Source: Embleya scabrispora
GTDB lineage: Bacteria > Actinomycetota > Actinomycetes > Streptomycetales > Streptomycetaceae
Length of the DNA: 64,000 nt
Direction of reading: 5' to 3'
NCBI RefSeq assembly: GCF_002024165.1
Contig: NZ_MWQN01000001.1
Span: forward strand, 6,696,001 to 6,760,000
The notes beneath the pieces were generated by a model, which saw only the letters and a program-made list of their open reading frames with translations, was not told the origin of the DNA and made no database searches. Position numbers and translations under genes: made by a program. Position 1 is the first letter of the stretch. Every line of letters starts with the position of its first letter. Positions 26,176-33,774 of this stretch are shown piece by piece.

Positions 26176-26189
26176 GACACCGCCGCCGC

Positions 26190-26226
26190 CCGGGTGCCGC
26201 GGCCCGGATCCGGCCGCGGCACCCGG
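26190..26226. terminator. bidirectional terminator between dhaKL and the peptide operon
   Basis: Perfect 15-bp arms, CCGGGTGCCGCGGCC (26190-26204) and GGCCGCGGCACCCGG (26212-26226), around a 7-base loop. It lies between two convergent stops (26175 and 26232) and probably ends transcription from both sides. Confidence 0.85.
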
Positions 26227-26231
26227 TGTGG

Positions 26232-27233
26232 TCAGGCCCCGTCCGCGAGCGCCCGCAGGGTGTCGTACGCGACCTGGATGAAGGGCCCCCGATCCCCCGT
26301 CGCCCGGTTCACCAGCGCGGCGAGTGCGACCCCGGCCTGCGGGCTGAAGCCCACGAACGTGGTGAACCCGCGCGTCGCGCCGCCGTGGAAGATCAGATCG
26401 TGCCCCCGACGCACCCGCAGGTTCCACACCAGACACAGCCGATCCCCGCCGCCGGGGCAGATCAGCCGAGGCCGCCGTACGTCCACCAACGCGCGGGCGA
26501 GCGAGGCGGGTCGCACCCCGGACGGATCCAGGTGCGCGGCCAGATACCGGGTCACGTCCGTCCCGCTGCTGCGCAGCGCGCCCGCCGCGGGCAGCCCCGG
26601 CATGTCCCACGGCGGCCGGGGCCGACCGCGCAGATACCCCGTCAGCTGCGGCCCGTTCGGGTCGCACGTGGTCATCGTCAACCCCAGCGGCACCCCGAGC
26701 CGGGCCACCACCAGGTCCGGATAGGGCATGCCGGCGGCGCGGGCGAGCGCGTGTCCGAGCAGTGCCACGCCCAGGTTGGAGTACAGCACCCGGGTGCCCG
26801 GGCGCGCGTGCGGTCGGGTTCGGCCGAGCAGGGCGAACAGGCGCCGCTCGGTGTAGCCCGCGTACGGGTTCGAGTACCACGCGGGCAACGCGGAGCGCAC
26901 CGTGCCGGGCGGCAGCCGGGGCAGCCCGGAGGTGTGCGTGGCCAGGTGCAGCAGTGTGACGGCCGAGGACCAGCGCGGCCGGGCGCCGGGCGGCAGGTAG
27001 GTGATCAGCGGATCGTCGAGGCGGGCCTCGCCGCGCGCCACCGCGTCGGCCAGCAGCAGCGCGGTGAACGTCTTGGTCACCGAGCCCAGTTCGAACCGGG
27101 AGTCGGCGTCCACCGCGGTCCCCCGGCACACCACCGACGACTCGCCCGCCCGGACCGTGCCCACGACCAGCGCGCCGGCCGAGGGCACGGTCCGCAACAG
27201 CGGCGCCAACAACCGTGCGGGCGACTCGCTCAC
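26232..27233 (-). CDS. serine hydrolase, class C beta-lactamase/esterase fold, cytoplasmic
   Basis: A 333-residue protein starting with GTG at 27233 in a 4-base GTGA overlap with the gene before it. RFELGSVTKTFTALLLADAV holds the S-x-x-K nucleophile and lysine (Ser51, Lys54), RVLYSNLGVALLGHAL the Y-x-N motif, and the HGGATRGFTTFVGF segment the third (KTG-like HxG) motif. No signal peptide, so it acts in the cytoplasm, unlike secreted beta-lactamases or DD-peptidases. It is the last gene of an operon headed by a small peptide gene; an esterase, peptidase or acyl-transfer role in that pathway is possible but inferred only from position. Confidence 0.88.
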   Translation of the reverse strand: MSESPARLLAPLLRTVPSAGALVVGTVRAGESSVVCRGTAVDADSRFELGSVTKTFTALLLADAVARGEARLDDPLITYLPPGARPRWSSAVTLLHLATHTSGLPRLPPGTVRSALPAWYSNPYAGYTERRLFALLGRTRPHARPGTRVLYSNLGVALLGHALARAAGMPYPDLVVARLGVPLGLTMTTCDPNGPQLTGYLRGRPRPPWDMPGLPAAGALRSSGTDVTRYLAAHLDPSGVRPASLARALVDVRRPRLICPGGGDRLCLVWNLRVRRGHDLIFHGGATRGFTTFVGFSPQAGVALAALVNRATGDRGPFIQVAYDTLRALADGA

Positions 27234-28159
27234 GCGGGCACGGGGGCCGCCGTGGTCCCCAGGGAGCGCGCCAGTGTGATGGTGCCGGCCACGATCGCCA
27301 CCACGGCGGTGTGCTCGTGGTCCTTGAACGCCTGCTTCGGGTCCTCGTCGATCGGGTCCGCGTCGCGCGGCAGCAGTCCGTCCTCGTGCTGTGCCGCCGC
27401 GAGCCGGTCCCAGCCCCGCGCGTCGCAGACCGGCTCGGTCAGACACGCGTCGACCGCCAACAGTTCGCCGACGAGGTCGAACTGCGACACCTCGGCCCAG
27501 ATGTCCACCCACACCGGCAACCAGAGCCGCAGATAGTCCTGGATCTCGGCGGGCAGCAGTTCGGGATGCGCCCCCCAGTCGGTGACGTGGAACACCGTGT
27601 GGGTCACGCAGTACGCGGTCATCCAGTCGATCAGCCACGGTTCGGGGGTCAGGCCCAACCAGGTGTCGGCGGCGAGCGCGGTCCAGTCGAATCGGCGGTT
27701 CGACCCGGCGACCCGGCTCGCGTTGGCCACCGCGAGTCGCCGGTTGGGCATCAGTTCGATCCCCTGTACCGAGCGCAAGTCGGCCAGGTGCTCCTGCAAC
27801 AGGTCCATCGGCTCGTGCCGCAGCCCCGCCCGGGCGAAGTGCGCGTACGTCTCCAGCGGATCGGTGATCAGGGGGTGCCGGAGTTGGCGCTCGTAGAGGA
27901 AGTTCCCGCACTGGAACTGCTCCCACGCGAAGCCGATCAGGTTGCGTGCGGTGGCCAGGTCGCTCGGCCCGGCGACCCCCTCGCGCAACATCAGGGAGGT
28001 GGCCAGCGCGGTCTCGCCGAGCGGTTTGTACGCGCCGTCGCGGTCGTTGAAGTCGACGATGGTGTGCGTGGGCAGGGTGCCGAACTCGGCGTTGTCGTGC
28101 AGCCAGCGCAGCGCCCGCGAGCCGATGGTGTGCGCGGTCTTGAGCACGTCGGCGTTCAT
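27230..28159 (-). CDS. unknown helical protein, DUF6895-like, in the peptide operon
   Basis: A 309-residue protein from ATG at 28159, overlapping the stop of the preceding gene (ATGA). It is rich in Trp, His and Leu helices: SRALRWLHDNAEFGTLPTHT, FAWEQFQCGNFLYERQLRHP, AYCVTHTVFHVTDWGAHPEL. Repeated helices with conserved His/Trp suggest an alpha/alpha barrel like terpene cyclases or LanC-type enzymes, but no full catalytic motif of either is seen. I recall similar proteins being labelled DUF6895, which an HMM search should test. It overlaps the following serine hydrolase by four bases, so all members are translated from one message. Function unknown; a peptide-tailoring role is inferred. Confidence 0.75.
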   Translation of the reverse strand: MNADVLKTAHTIGSRALRWLHDNAEFGTLPTHTIVDFNDRDGAYKPLGETALATSLMLREGVAGPSDLATARNLIGFAWEQFQCGNFLYERQLRHPLITDPLETYAHFARAGLRHEPMDLLQEHLADLRSVQGIELMPNRRLAVANASRVAGSNRRFDWTALAADTWLGLTPEPWLIDWMTAYCVTHTVFHVTDWGAHPELLPAEIQDYLRLWLPVWVDIWAEVSQFDLVGELLAVDACLTEPVCDARGWDRLAAAQHEDGLLPRDADPIDEDPKQAFKDHEHTAVVAIVAGTITLARSLGTTAAPVPA

Positions 28160-28893
28160 GAGCCCTCCAGCCCGGTCACGTGTTGGGCGATGCGGGTGTC
28201 GAGCACGGTACGGGTGCTGCCGCCGCCGAACAGCCGGACGTGGCGCAGCAGCGGCGCGAGGTCCAGCGGTACGGGGATGCCGTCGGCGGCCACCCAGGCG
28301 AGCCAGCGGGCGATCCGGGCGGCGGTGCGGTAGTCGCGGCGCAACATCGCCCGCACCAGTCCCCGGGACAGGGCCTCGACGCCTTCGCGGGCGGCGGTGT
28401 GGATGGGCCCGTCCAGGCCGGGCAGGGCCAGGGAGGACAGTTGGGCCATCCGTACCGACCAGGTCTGCCAGGACGTCGCGTCGGCGACCTGGGCGCCGTC
28501 GCCGGGGACGGGTACGTCCACGGTCAGGCCGAAGCGGGTCAGTGTGCGGGCGGTGGCCCAGTCGCGCCAGGTGACGATCCAGGCGGTGTCGGGCGTAGCG
28601 CCCACCGCGTCGGGCGGGAACACGGCGAACGCCCTGGCGGCGGCCTCGGCCCGATCGGTCGGGACGGGGGTGCCGCACAGGATGTGGGGGGCGAGCGCGT
28701 CGGAGCCCAGGACCCGCAGGCCGGGCAGGTCGGCGTCGGGGTCGAGGGTTTGTGCGGTGTGCAGGTCGGCGGCGGCGAATCCGGCGGGGACGACCGCGCC
28801 CCCGGCGTCCATGAGGACGCCGAGGGCCTGGCCTGCCACTCGCTCGACCGCCGCCGTGTAGTCCTCGTGAGGCGAGGTGCCGGCGAAGGGCAT
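28156..28893 (-). CDS. unknown protein (245 aa) in the peptide operon
   Basis: The frame opens with TTG at 28905, but ATG at 28893 (MPFAGTSPHEDYTAAVERVA) has GGAAAG about 12 bases upstream and is preferred. The protein is mostly helical: first half with GVLMDAGGAVVPAGFAAADL and APHILCGTPVPTDRAEAAAR, second half with RAMLRRDYRTAARIARWLAW and PLLRHVRLFGGG. No known enzyme motif, signal peptide or membrane segment is visible. It starts 54 bases after the small peptide gene and overlaps the next gene by four bases (ATGA). Function unknown; co-expression with the peptide and two other genes suggests a role in making, binding or processing it. Confidence 0.7.
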   Translation of the reverse strand: MPFAGTSPHEDYTAAVERVAGQALGVLMDAGGAVVPAGFAAADLHTAQTLDPDADLPGLRVLGSDALAPHILCGTPVPTDRAEAAARAFAVFPPDAVGATPDTAWIVTWRDWATARTLTRFGLTVDVPVPGDGAQVADATSWQTWSVRMAQLSSLALPGLDGPIHTAAREGVEALSRGLVRAMLRRDYRTAARIARWLAWVAADGIPVPLDLAPLLRHVRLFGGGSTRTVLDTRIAQHVTGLEGS

Positions 28894-28947
28894 GGTGGTG
28901 TTCAACTTTCCGTCGGAACCGGTGGTGTCACGGACGATTCGTCCGGG

Positions 28948-29127
28948 TCACCGCTCCTTCGGGGGCTTCGGGGACAGGAGCAAGCCGGCCAGCAGCAGGC
29001 CGACGCTGCCGAAGTCCTCCGGCACGAACAGAGGAGCGTCGCTGATGGTCGTCTCCTGCTCGATCATGAGCGTCGCGACGGTACCGGCGTGAACCGGCGT
29101 GGACTGACGAACGTGCTGAGTAAGCAT
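28948..29127 (-). CDS. small peptide (59 aa), candidate precursor of a ribosomal peptide
   Basis: ATG at 29127 follows GAGGGAG at eight bases and opens a 59-residue peptide. The first half is polar, leader-like (MLTQHVRQST, later MIEQETTISDA); then LFVPEDFGSV leads into a hydrophobic Gly/Leu run (residues 41-51, SVGLLLAGLLL), ending basic and Pro-rich (SPKPPKER). It has no Cys, so it is not a normal lanthipeptide, thiopeptide or sactipeptide core. It heads a leftward operon with two unknown proteins and a cytoplasmic serine hydrolase, the usual layout of a RiPP precursor. Alternatives are a membrane-active bacteriocin-like peptide or a small regulatory peptide. No recognised family. Confidence 0.65.
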   Translation of the reverse strand: MLTQHVRQSTPVHAGTVATLMIEQETTISDAPLFVPEDFGSVGLLLAGLLLSPKPPKER

Positions 29128-29210
29128 CGGGTGCTCCCTCGTGGTGACCTCATCGCCGGGCTCGGCGATGCCCCGTGTCTTCGACCATAGGCACTTTTTG
29201 TCCGGCTTTG

Positions 29211-29229
29211 CACCATTTGATGATTGGTG
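29211..29229. promoter_or_regulatory. inverted repeat and promoter region of the peptide operon
   Basis: The 235-base gap upstream of the peptide gene is locally AT-rich. CACCA-N9-TGGTG spans 29211-29229, and on the minus strand TATGGT about 40 bases further downstream could be a -10 hexamer; no good -35 was identified. The repeat is short, so this is a weak operator candidate. Confidence 0.35.
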
Positions 29230-29362
29230 TCGGTCGCCGTTTGTTTGGGGTGCGCGGGTGCGTACGGGGGTGCGTGGGGGAGTGTCCGCCGTCGGGCCGG
29301 ATTCGAGAGGCGGCGGCGGATCGGGTCGGCGAATCGGGGCCCACCAGCGGTTTTCGGGGAAC

Positions 29363-30256
29363 TCAGGGCTCGATGCGGGCCAGGCTGCCGGTCTCCAGGG
29401 CGACCCAGATCGCGCCGTCGGGGCCCTGGGCGAGGCCGTGCGGTTCGGCGGCGGCTCCGGGCAAGTCGTACTCCGTCAGAGTGCCCTTCGCGGTGAGGCG
29501 GCCGACCCGGTTCGCGGCCCATTCGGTGAACCAGCAGTGGCCGGCGGCGTCCAGCGCCACCGCGTGCGGGCGAGACTCCCGGTCCGGCAGCGGGAATTCG
29601 GTGAACTCGCCGGACACCGTGCGGCGACCGATCGCGCCCGCGCCGATCTCGGTGAACCACACCGAGCCGTCGGGGCCGGCCGCGATTCCGACCGGGGCCG
29701 CGCCCGGGGTGGGCAGCGGGTATACGGTCACCGCGCCGGTCGTGGTGATCCGGCCGAGCGCGTTCGCGGCGTTGAGGGTGAACCACAGCGCGCCGTCGGC
29801 GCCGGGAGTGATCGCCGACGGGAACGCGGCCGGGATCGGCAGGTCGAACGTGGTGACCGCGCCGCCCGGATCGATCCGGGCGATGCGGTTCGCGGCGGTC
29901 TCGGTGAACCACATCGCCCCGTCGGGGCCGCGGGTGATCCCGTAGGGCCCGGAATCGGCGGTGGGCAGGTCGAAGTGGGTCACCGCGCCGGTCGGGTCGA
30001 TCCGGCCGATGCGGTGGGCCCTGTACTGGGTGAACCACAGCGCGTCGTCGGGGCCCGTGACGAGCACGGTCGGGCCGCAGGCCGGGTCGCCGAGATCGTG
30101 GATCGTGGTCTGCCCGCCGGCGGGGTCCAGGCGGCCGATGCGACCGGCGTGCACCAGGGTGAACCACAGGGCGCCGTCCGGGCCGACGGCGATCGAGTAC
30201 GGGCCGGACTCGCGGTCGGCGACCGGGAGTCCGGTGATCGCGGCGGGGGTGGTCAT
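29363..30256 (-). CDS. virginiamycin B lyase-like beta-propeller protein
   Basis: A 297-residue protein made of about seven repeats of roughly 42 residues, each with the signature GxDGxxWFTxxxxxxIGRxD (for example GPDGAMWFTETAANRIARID), the seven-bladed propeller of the Vgb family. Streptogramin B lyase opens type B streptogramins without hydrolysis; the motif PHAVALDAAGHCWFTEWAAN contains the His expected in the catalytic region, and later Glu/His positions are plausibly kept. No signal peptide. It is divergent from a TetR gene with two operator palindromes between, the arrangement of an inducible resistance gene. Many homologues have other or unknown activities, so resistance is inferred. 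Confidence 0.85.
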   Translation of the reverse strand: MTTPAAITGLPVADRESGPYSIAVGPDGALWFTLVHAGRIGRLDPAGGQTTIHDLGDPACGPTVLVTGPDDALWFTQYRAHRIGRIDPTGAVTHFDLPTADSGPYGITRGPDGAMWFTETAANRIARIDPGGAVTTFDLPIPAAFPSAITPGADGALWFTLNAANALGRITTTGAVTVYPLPTPGAAPVGIAAGPDGSVWFTEIGAGAIGRRTVSGEFTEFPLPDRESRPHAVALDAAGHCWFTEWAANRVGRLTAKGTLTEYDLPGAAAEPHGLAQGPDGAIWVALETGSLARIEP

Positions 30257-30310
30257 CCGGGCCTTCTCTCGTTCGGTGCGACGCGGGCGGGGGTGTCTTG
30301 CGAGCGGGTA

Positions 30311-30376
30311 AATGCAACTTGTTGCGTTAAGATGAGTATGACGGACGGAGGCTTGCTAATGCAACCGGGTTGCTTT
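30311..30376. promoter_or_regulatory. two TetR-type operators between vgb-like and TetR genes
   Basis: AATGCAAC-TT-GTTGCGTT (30311-30328, one mismatch) and GCAACC-G-GGTTGC (30361-30373, within 30358-30376) are palindromes sharing the half-site GCAAC. They lie in the 131-base divergent gap; the second is just upstream of the preferred TetR start codon. Probable autoregulatory operators that also control the lyase. Confidence 0.65.
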
Positions 30377-30387
30377 TGGGATGTCGG

Positions 30388-31020
30388 GTGAGTGGTAGGG
30401 GTGAGGCGCGGCCCGGGGGGCGCACCGCGCGGACCCGGGACGCGGTGCGGCGGGCGACGCTGGCCGAGTTGGCGGACAAGGGCTTCGACGGGCTGACCGT
30501 GGAGGCGGTGGCGGTGCGCTCGGGGGTGCACAAGACGACGGTGTACCGGCGCTGGCGCAACGCGGCCGGGTTGGCCGCCGACGCGCTCGACCTCGCGGCG
30601 GAGGAGCCGTGGCCGCTGCCCGACACCGGCGTGCTCCGCGACGATCTGCGGGCGATCACCGCGATGGTGGTGTCGGGTTTCGAGGACCCCGCGCGCGGGC
30701 CGATCGCCCGGGCCCTCGTGGGGGCGGCGGTGCGGGATCCGACCACGGGCGCCGCGCTGCACGGCTTTTTGGTCGGTCGGCTCGCCCAGGCCGAGGTGGT
30801 GGTGCAACGGGCGGTCGCGCGCGGGGAGTTGCCGGTGGGCACCGATGCGGGCGAGGTGGTGCGCGCGGCCGTCGGCGCGCTGTACTACCGGCTGTTCATC
30901 ACGCACGAGCCGGTCGACACCGGCCAGGCACGACGCGCGGCCGACGCAGCGGAGACAGCGGCCCGCGCCGGCGTCTTCGTCCACGACGACCCGGCCGGCG
31001 CATCCGACGACTCCACCTGA
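30388..31020 (+). CDS. TetR/AcrR-family regulator
   Basis: About 210 residues from GTG at 30388 (TTG at 30370 is possible but lies inside an operator). The N-terminal helix-turn-helix is typical: TRDAVRRATLAELADKGFDG, LTVEAVAVRSGVHKTTVYRR, then WRNAAGLAADALDLAAEE. The C-terminal part is a TetR_C-like ligand domain with GPIARALVGAAVRDPTTGAA. It is divergent from the virginiamycin B lyase-like gene, so it probably represses that gene until a drug or related ligand binds. No other nearby target is apparent. Confidence 0.92.
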   Translation: MSGRGEARPGGRTARTRDAVRRATLAELADKGFDGLTVEAVAVRSGVHKTTVYRRWRNAAGLAADALDLAAEEPWPLPDTGVLRDDLRAITAMVVSGFEDPARGPIARALVGAAVRDPTTGAALHGFLVGRLAQAEVVVQRAVARGELPVGTDAGEVVRAAVGALYYRLFITHEPVDTGQARRAADAAETAARAGVFVHDDPAGASDDST

Positions 31021-31158
31021 TGTCGGCTCCGGCGGTCAGGGTGTCGAGGGGTCGGGCGCGCCGCGCTTCTCGGCTCGTTACCGACGACGTGGAGATGGGC
31101 CGACGGCTGCCTCGGGTTGGTGGGTTGTTTTTGGTGGGTGGTGATGGGTGAGTGGGGG

Positions 31159-31962
31159 TCAGCAGAATTCGTCGAGTAGGCGGTAGAACCGCAACCGTTG
31201 TGGGGCGAGGGTGTCCTCGGGGTCGTAGCGGGCCAGGAAGCGGGCCGCGTGTTCGGCGGAGTATTGGCCGTGGTCGTCGTCGAGGAGGCTGCGGGTGAGC
31301 AGGGCCGGGTCGGCGTGGCGGTCGGTGCGGCCCAGGCGGCCGAGGTCGATCAGGCCGGTCACCCGCGCGGTGTCCGGGTCGAGGAGCACATTGGGCGGGC
31401 AGTAGTCGCCGTGGCCGACCACGAGGTCTTCGGTGGGCGGGACGGTCGCGAGCAACTCGGCGAGGAGTTCGGCGCCCGTGTGGCCCGCCCGATCCTCGTC
31501 CAGGTCGTCGAGATCGACCAGGCCGGCCGCGATCGCCTGCTCGGCCGCGGGCACCGTGACCGCGAGTGTGCGGTCGAACGGGCAGTCGGCGACGGGCAGT
31601 CGGTGCAGGTCGCGGGCCAGGTCGGCGAGCGCGTCCACGACCGCGTCGCGCCGCTCGGCCGGCCACCGGTCGGCGGCCGAGCGTCCGGCCACGGCCCGGG
31701 TGAGCAGCCAGCCGCCGGCGTCGTCCACCTCGTGGTCCAGGATCTCGGCGACCGGCAGCCCCTGTTTCGCCGCCCAGATGCCCCGGGCCGCCTCGGCGGA
31801 GATGTGGAAACCGGAATCCGGGTGCTCGTTGGGTGTGCCGATCTTGAGATACAGCTCCTCGCCGCCGCGGCCGCGCAGTCGGTACACCCCCGCTCCGGAC
31901 ATGCCGTCGGTGACCGGTTCCCGGGTGTACGCCGCGAAGCGACGTCGAAGATCGTCCCTCAT
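31159..31962 (-). CDS. APH(3')-like aminoglycoside phosphotransferase family kinase
   Basis: A 267-residue kinase from ATG at 31962, the start that gives a normal APH length; a frame 30 codons longer is open. ELYLKIGTPNEHPDSGFHIS supplies the ATP-binding lysine, VVGHGDYCPPNVLLDPD the catalytic H-G-D-x-x-x-x-N (Brenner) motif, and TGLIDLGRLGRTDRHADPAL the Mg-binding D-x-G plus APH-type tail. The pattern is that of APH(3') enzymes that phosphorylate kanamycin/neomycin-type drugs, but resistance cannot be claimed from sequence alone. The 138 bases before the TetR gene end hold nothing recognisable. Confidence 0.87.
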   Translation of the reverse strand: MRDDLRRRFAAYTREPVTDGMSGAGVYRLRGRGGEELYLKIGTPNEHPDSGFHISAEAARGIWAAKQGLPVAEILDHEVDDAGGWLLTRAVAGRSAADRWPAERRDAVVDALADLARDLHRLPVADCPFDRTLAVTVPAAEQAIAAGLVDLDDLDEDRAGHTGAELLAELLATVPPTEDLVVGHGDYCPPNVLLDPDTARVTGLIDLGRLGRTDRHADPALLTRSLLDDDHGQYSAEHAARFLARYDPEDTLAPQRLRFYRLLDEFC

Positions 31963-32023
31963 CCCGGCATCCTCACCCGGACGGCGGGTCGCCCGCCGGC
32001 GGATTTTTCCGGACGCGACGGGG

Positions 32024-33121
32024 TCACAGCTCGAACCAGCCGGTGCGTACATGCCAGTGTCGGCCGGCGCGCAGGTGGTCGCCGATCGCGCGTTGCAGGG
32101 ACGTGTCCCGGGGCAGGGACGGGACGGGCAGGCCGGGGTCGCCGAAGACGAAGCCGATCGGCGCGGTGTCCTCCGGGCGCGGTCCGGTCGGGTCGGAGTA
32201 CAGGTGGAAGCGGCGCTGGAAGCGGATGATGTTGGACTCGGGCGGCAGGTACTCGCGCAACTGCGGGTCGAGCAGCCACGAACCGCACACCGCGACCGCG
32301 TAGCGCTCCTCCGGGTAGTGGCGCGGGAAGAACGCGCGGGCGAGGTCCAGCGACTCGTCGCACGCCGCCGGTGACATCGGGCCGAGGAAATCCGGGATGT
32401 GCAACTCCAGCGCGGGGTCGTCGGGCCCGTGGTCGAGCCCGAACGCCGTGGCGCTCGCCGCCGCCCGATCGCGCATCGTCGAGCGCTGGAACTGGAGCCG
32501 GCCGAGCTGGTACAGCTCGCCGCGGAAGTGGTAGCCGGGCCAGTGCCGCGCGCTCAGCCCGCCGGAGCCGTGCCTGCGCCGATGCAGCGCCAGGTGCCGG
32601 CCCAGGTCGGCGAGGGTGCGGCGGGACACCTCGGGCGGGATGCCGAGCGCGCGGTGGTGGGCCAGTACGTGCGGGAGCGCGGCGACGTACACGTACACGT
32701 GGAACCACCGCCCCGCCCCGCCCGCCGCGGCCGGCAGCGGGGGGACGGGGCGGCGCCGCGTCGGTGTTCCCAGGTCGGCCACCAGCACCCGGACGGCCCG
32801 CTCGAACAGCTCGCGCAGCACGGGATCGGCGAGCAGCGCGGACCGGGTGGAGAGCAGTTCGTTGACGTCCTCGTGCGGGACGGACAGGTCCAGGAGCACT
32901 GCGGCGAGCCGGTCGCCGGCGGGCAATCCGACCTCGACGCGGGCGTCGGCCCCGGCCTCGGCCTCGGTCAATTCCGCCACCCAGGCCGCCACCGGCTCGT
33001 CCGCGCGCAGCAGCGCCGCGGTGTCCGGCACCGTCGTGGGCGTGGCGGTTGGGAGTTGCGGATGCGGGCGACCCGGCTCCGCGCCGCCCTCGGCCCGGCG
33101 GCCCCGCCGGCGGCCGATCAC
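32024..33121 (-). CDS. acyltransferase-domain protein (N-acyltransferase NAT_N/GNAT_C-like)
   Basis: A 365-residue protein from GTG at 33121, in a 4-base GTGA overlap with the stop of the preceding GNAT gene. An N-terminal helical part includes VNELLSTRSALLADPVLREL. The central and C-terminal part has WFHVYVYVAALPHVLAHHRA, ARHWPGYHFRGELYQLGRLQ, LELHIPDFLGPMSPAACDES and ERYAVAVCGSWLLDPQLREY. These are the recurrent sentences of actinobacterial proteins labelled acyltransferase domain-containing (NAT_N plus GNAT_C). The acyl donor and acceptor are unknown. Tight coupling to a second GNAT gene suggests the pair acts together. Confidence 0.75.
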   Translation of the reverse strand: MIGRRRGRRAEGGAEPGRPHPQLPTATPTTVPDTAALLRADEPVAAWVAELTEAEAGADARVEVGLPAGDRLAAVLLDLSVPHEDVNELLSTRSALLADPVLRELFERAVRVLVADLGTPTRRRPVPPLPAAAGGAGRWFHVYVYVAALPHVLAHHRALGIPPEVSRRTLADLGRHLALHRRRHGSGGLSARHWPGYHFRGELYQLGRLQFQRSTMRDRAAASATAFGLDHGPDDPALELHIPDFLGPMSPAACDESLDLARAFFPRHYPEERYAVAVCGSWLLDPQLREYLPPESNIIRFQRRFHLYSDPTGPRPEDTAPIGFVFGDPGLPVPSLPRDTSLQRAIGDHLRAGRHWHVRTGWFEL

Positions 33122-33702
33122 GCGACGGAGGCGCGCAGGTCGATCGAGTAGAAGTACTTGTCGTAGCGGCGCGCGCCGACCGCGACGAAGTCGTGCAGCC
33201 GGCCGTACTCGACGAAGCCGAGCGAGCGGTACAGCCGCAGCGCGCCGACGTTGTCGCCCCGGGCGTCGAGGGTGAGGATCTCCACCGCCGCGGCCCGCGC
33301 GTCGTCGAGCAACGCCTCGGTGAGCAGCCGGCCGATGCCGCGACCGTGCGCGGGCAGCGCCACCGCGAGCTTCTCCAGGTCGGCGTTGGGCCGGTGGGTC
33401 GGCCGGGTGTAGCGCCGCCAGTAGCCGAAGCCGAGCAGTTCCTCGCCCGCGTACGCGAACCGCAGCGCGGCGTCGCCCGAGCGCTGCGCCTCGGCGAGGC
33501 CGGTGAGCAGGTCGCCCACCTCGACGAGGTCCGGCGGATCCACCCAGCCGAGTGCGGCGCCGTCGCGGATCAACTCGGTCAGGATCGCCCGCAGCGGCTC
33601 GACCGCGGACGCGGCGGCCTCGGCTCCGCGCAGCACGACGGGTCGGGGGTCCGGGGCCGGGTCGGTGCGCGCGGCCTGGTTCGGTTTCGGGTTCGGCGTC
33701 AC
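33118..33702 (-). CDS. GNAT-family N-acetyltransferase
   Basis: A 194-residue protein from GTG at 33702. LEKLAVALPAHGRGIGRLLT contains the Q/RxxGxG/A pyrophosphate loop (HGRGIG) for acetyl-CoA, then EILTLDARGDNVGALRLYRS and LGFVEYGRLHDFVAVG, the closing strand and alpha4. The first 20 residues are Pro/Arg-rich and may be a false extension. No clear ribosome binding site lies upstream, so a leaderless message is possible. Translationally coupled to the acyltransferase-domain gene downstream. Confidence 0.85.
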   Translation of the reverse strand: MTPNPKPNQAARTDPAPDPRPVVLRGAEAAASAVEPLRAILTELIRDGAALGWVDPPDLVEVGDLLTGLAEAQRSGDAALRFAYAGEELLGFGYWRRYTRPTHRPNADLEKLAVALPAHGRGIGRLLTEALLDDARAAAVEILTLDARGDNVGALRLYRSLGFVEYGRLHDFVAVGARRYDKYFYSIDLRASVA

Positions 33703-33774
33703 GCGGACAAGGCTATTGAGTCGGCGCCGAGTACGGGGAGCGGGCTCGGGCCGGGAATCCGGCAGACTGTGCCC

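Noticed and set aside
28948-29127. Lanthipeptide, thiopeptide or lasso-peptide assignment for the small peptide
   Set aside because: No Cys in the peptide and no matching maturation genes; only a generic RiPP-like layout can be supported.
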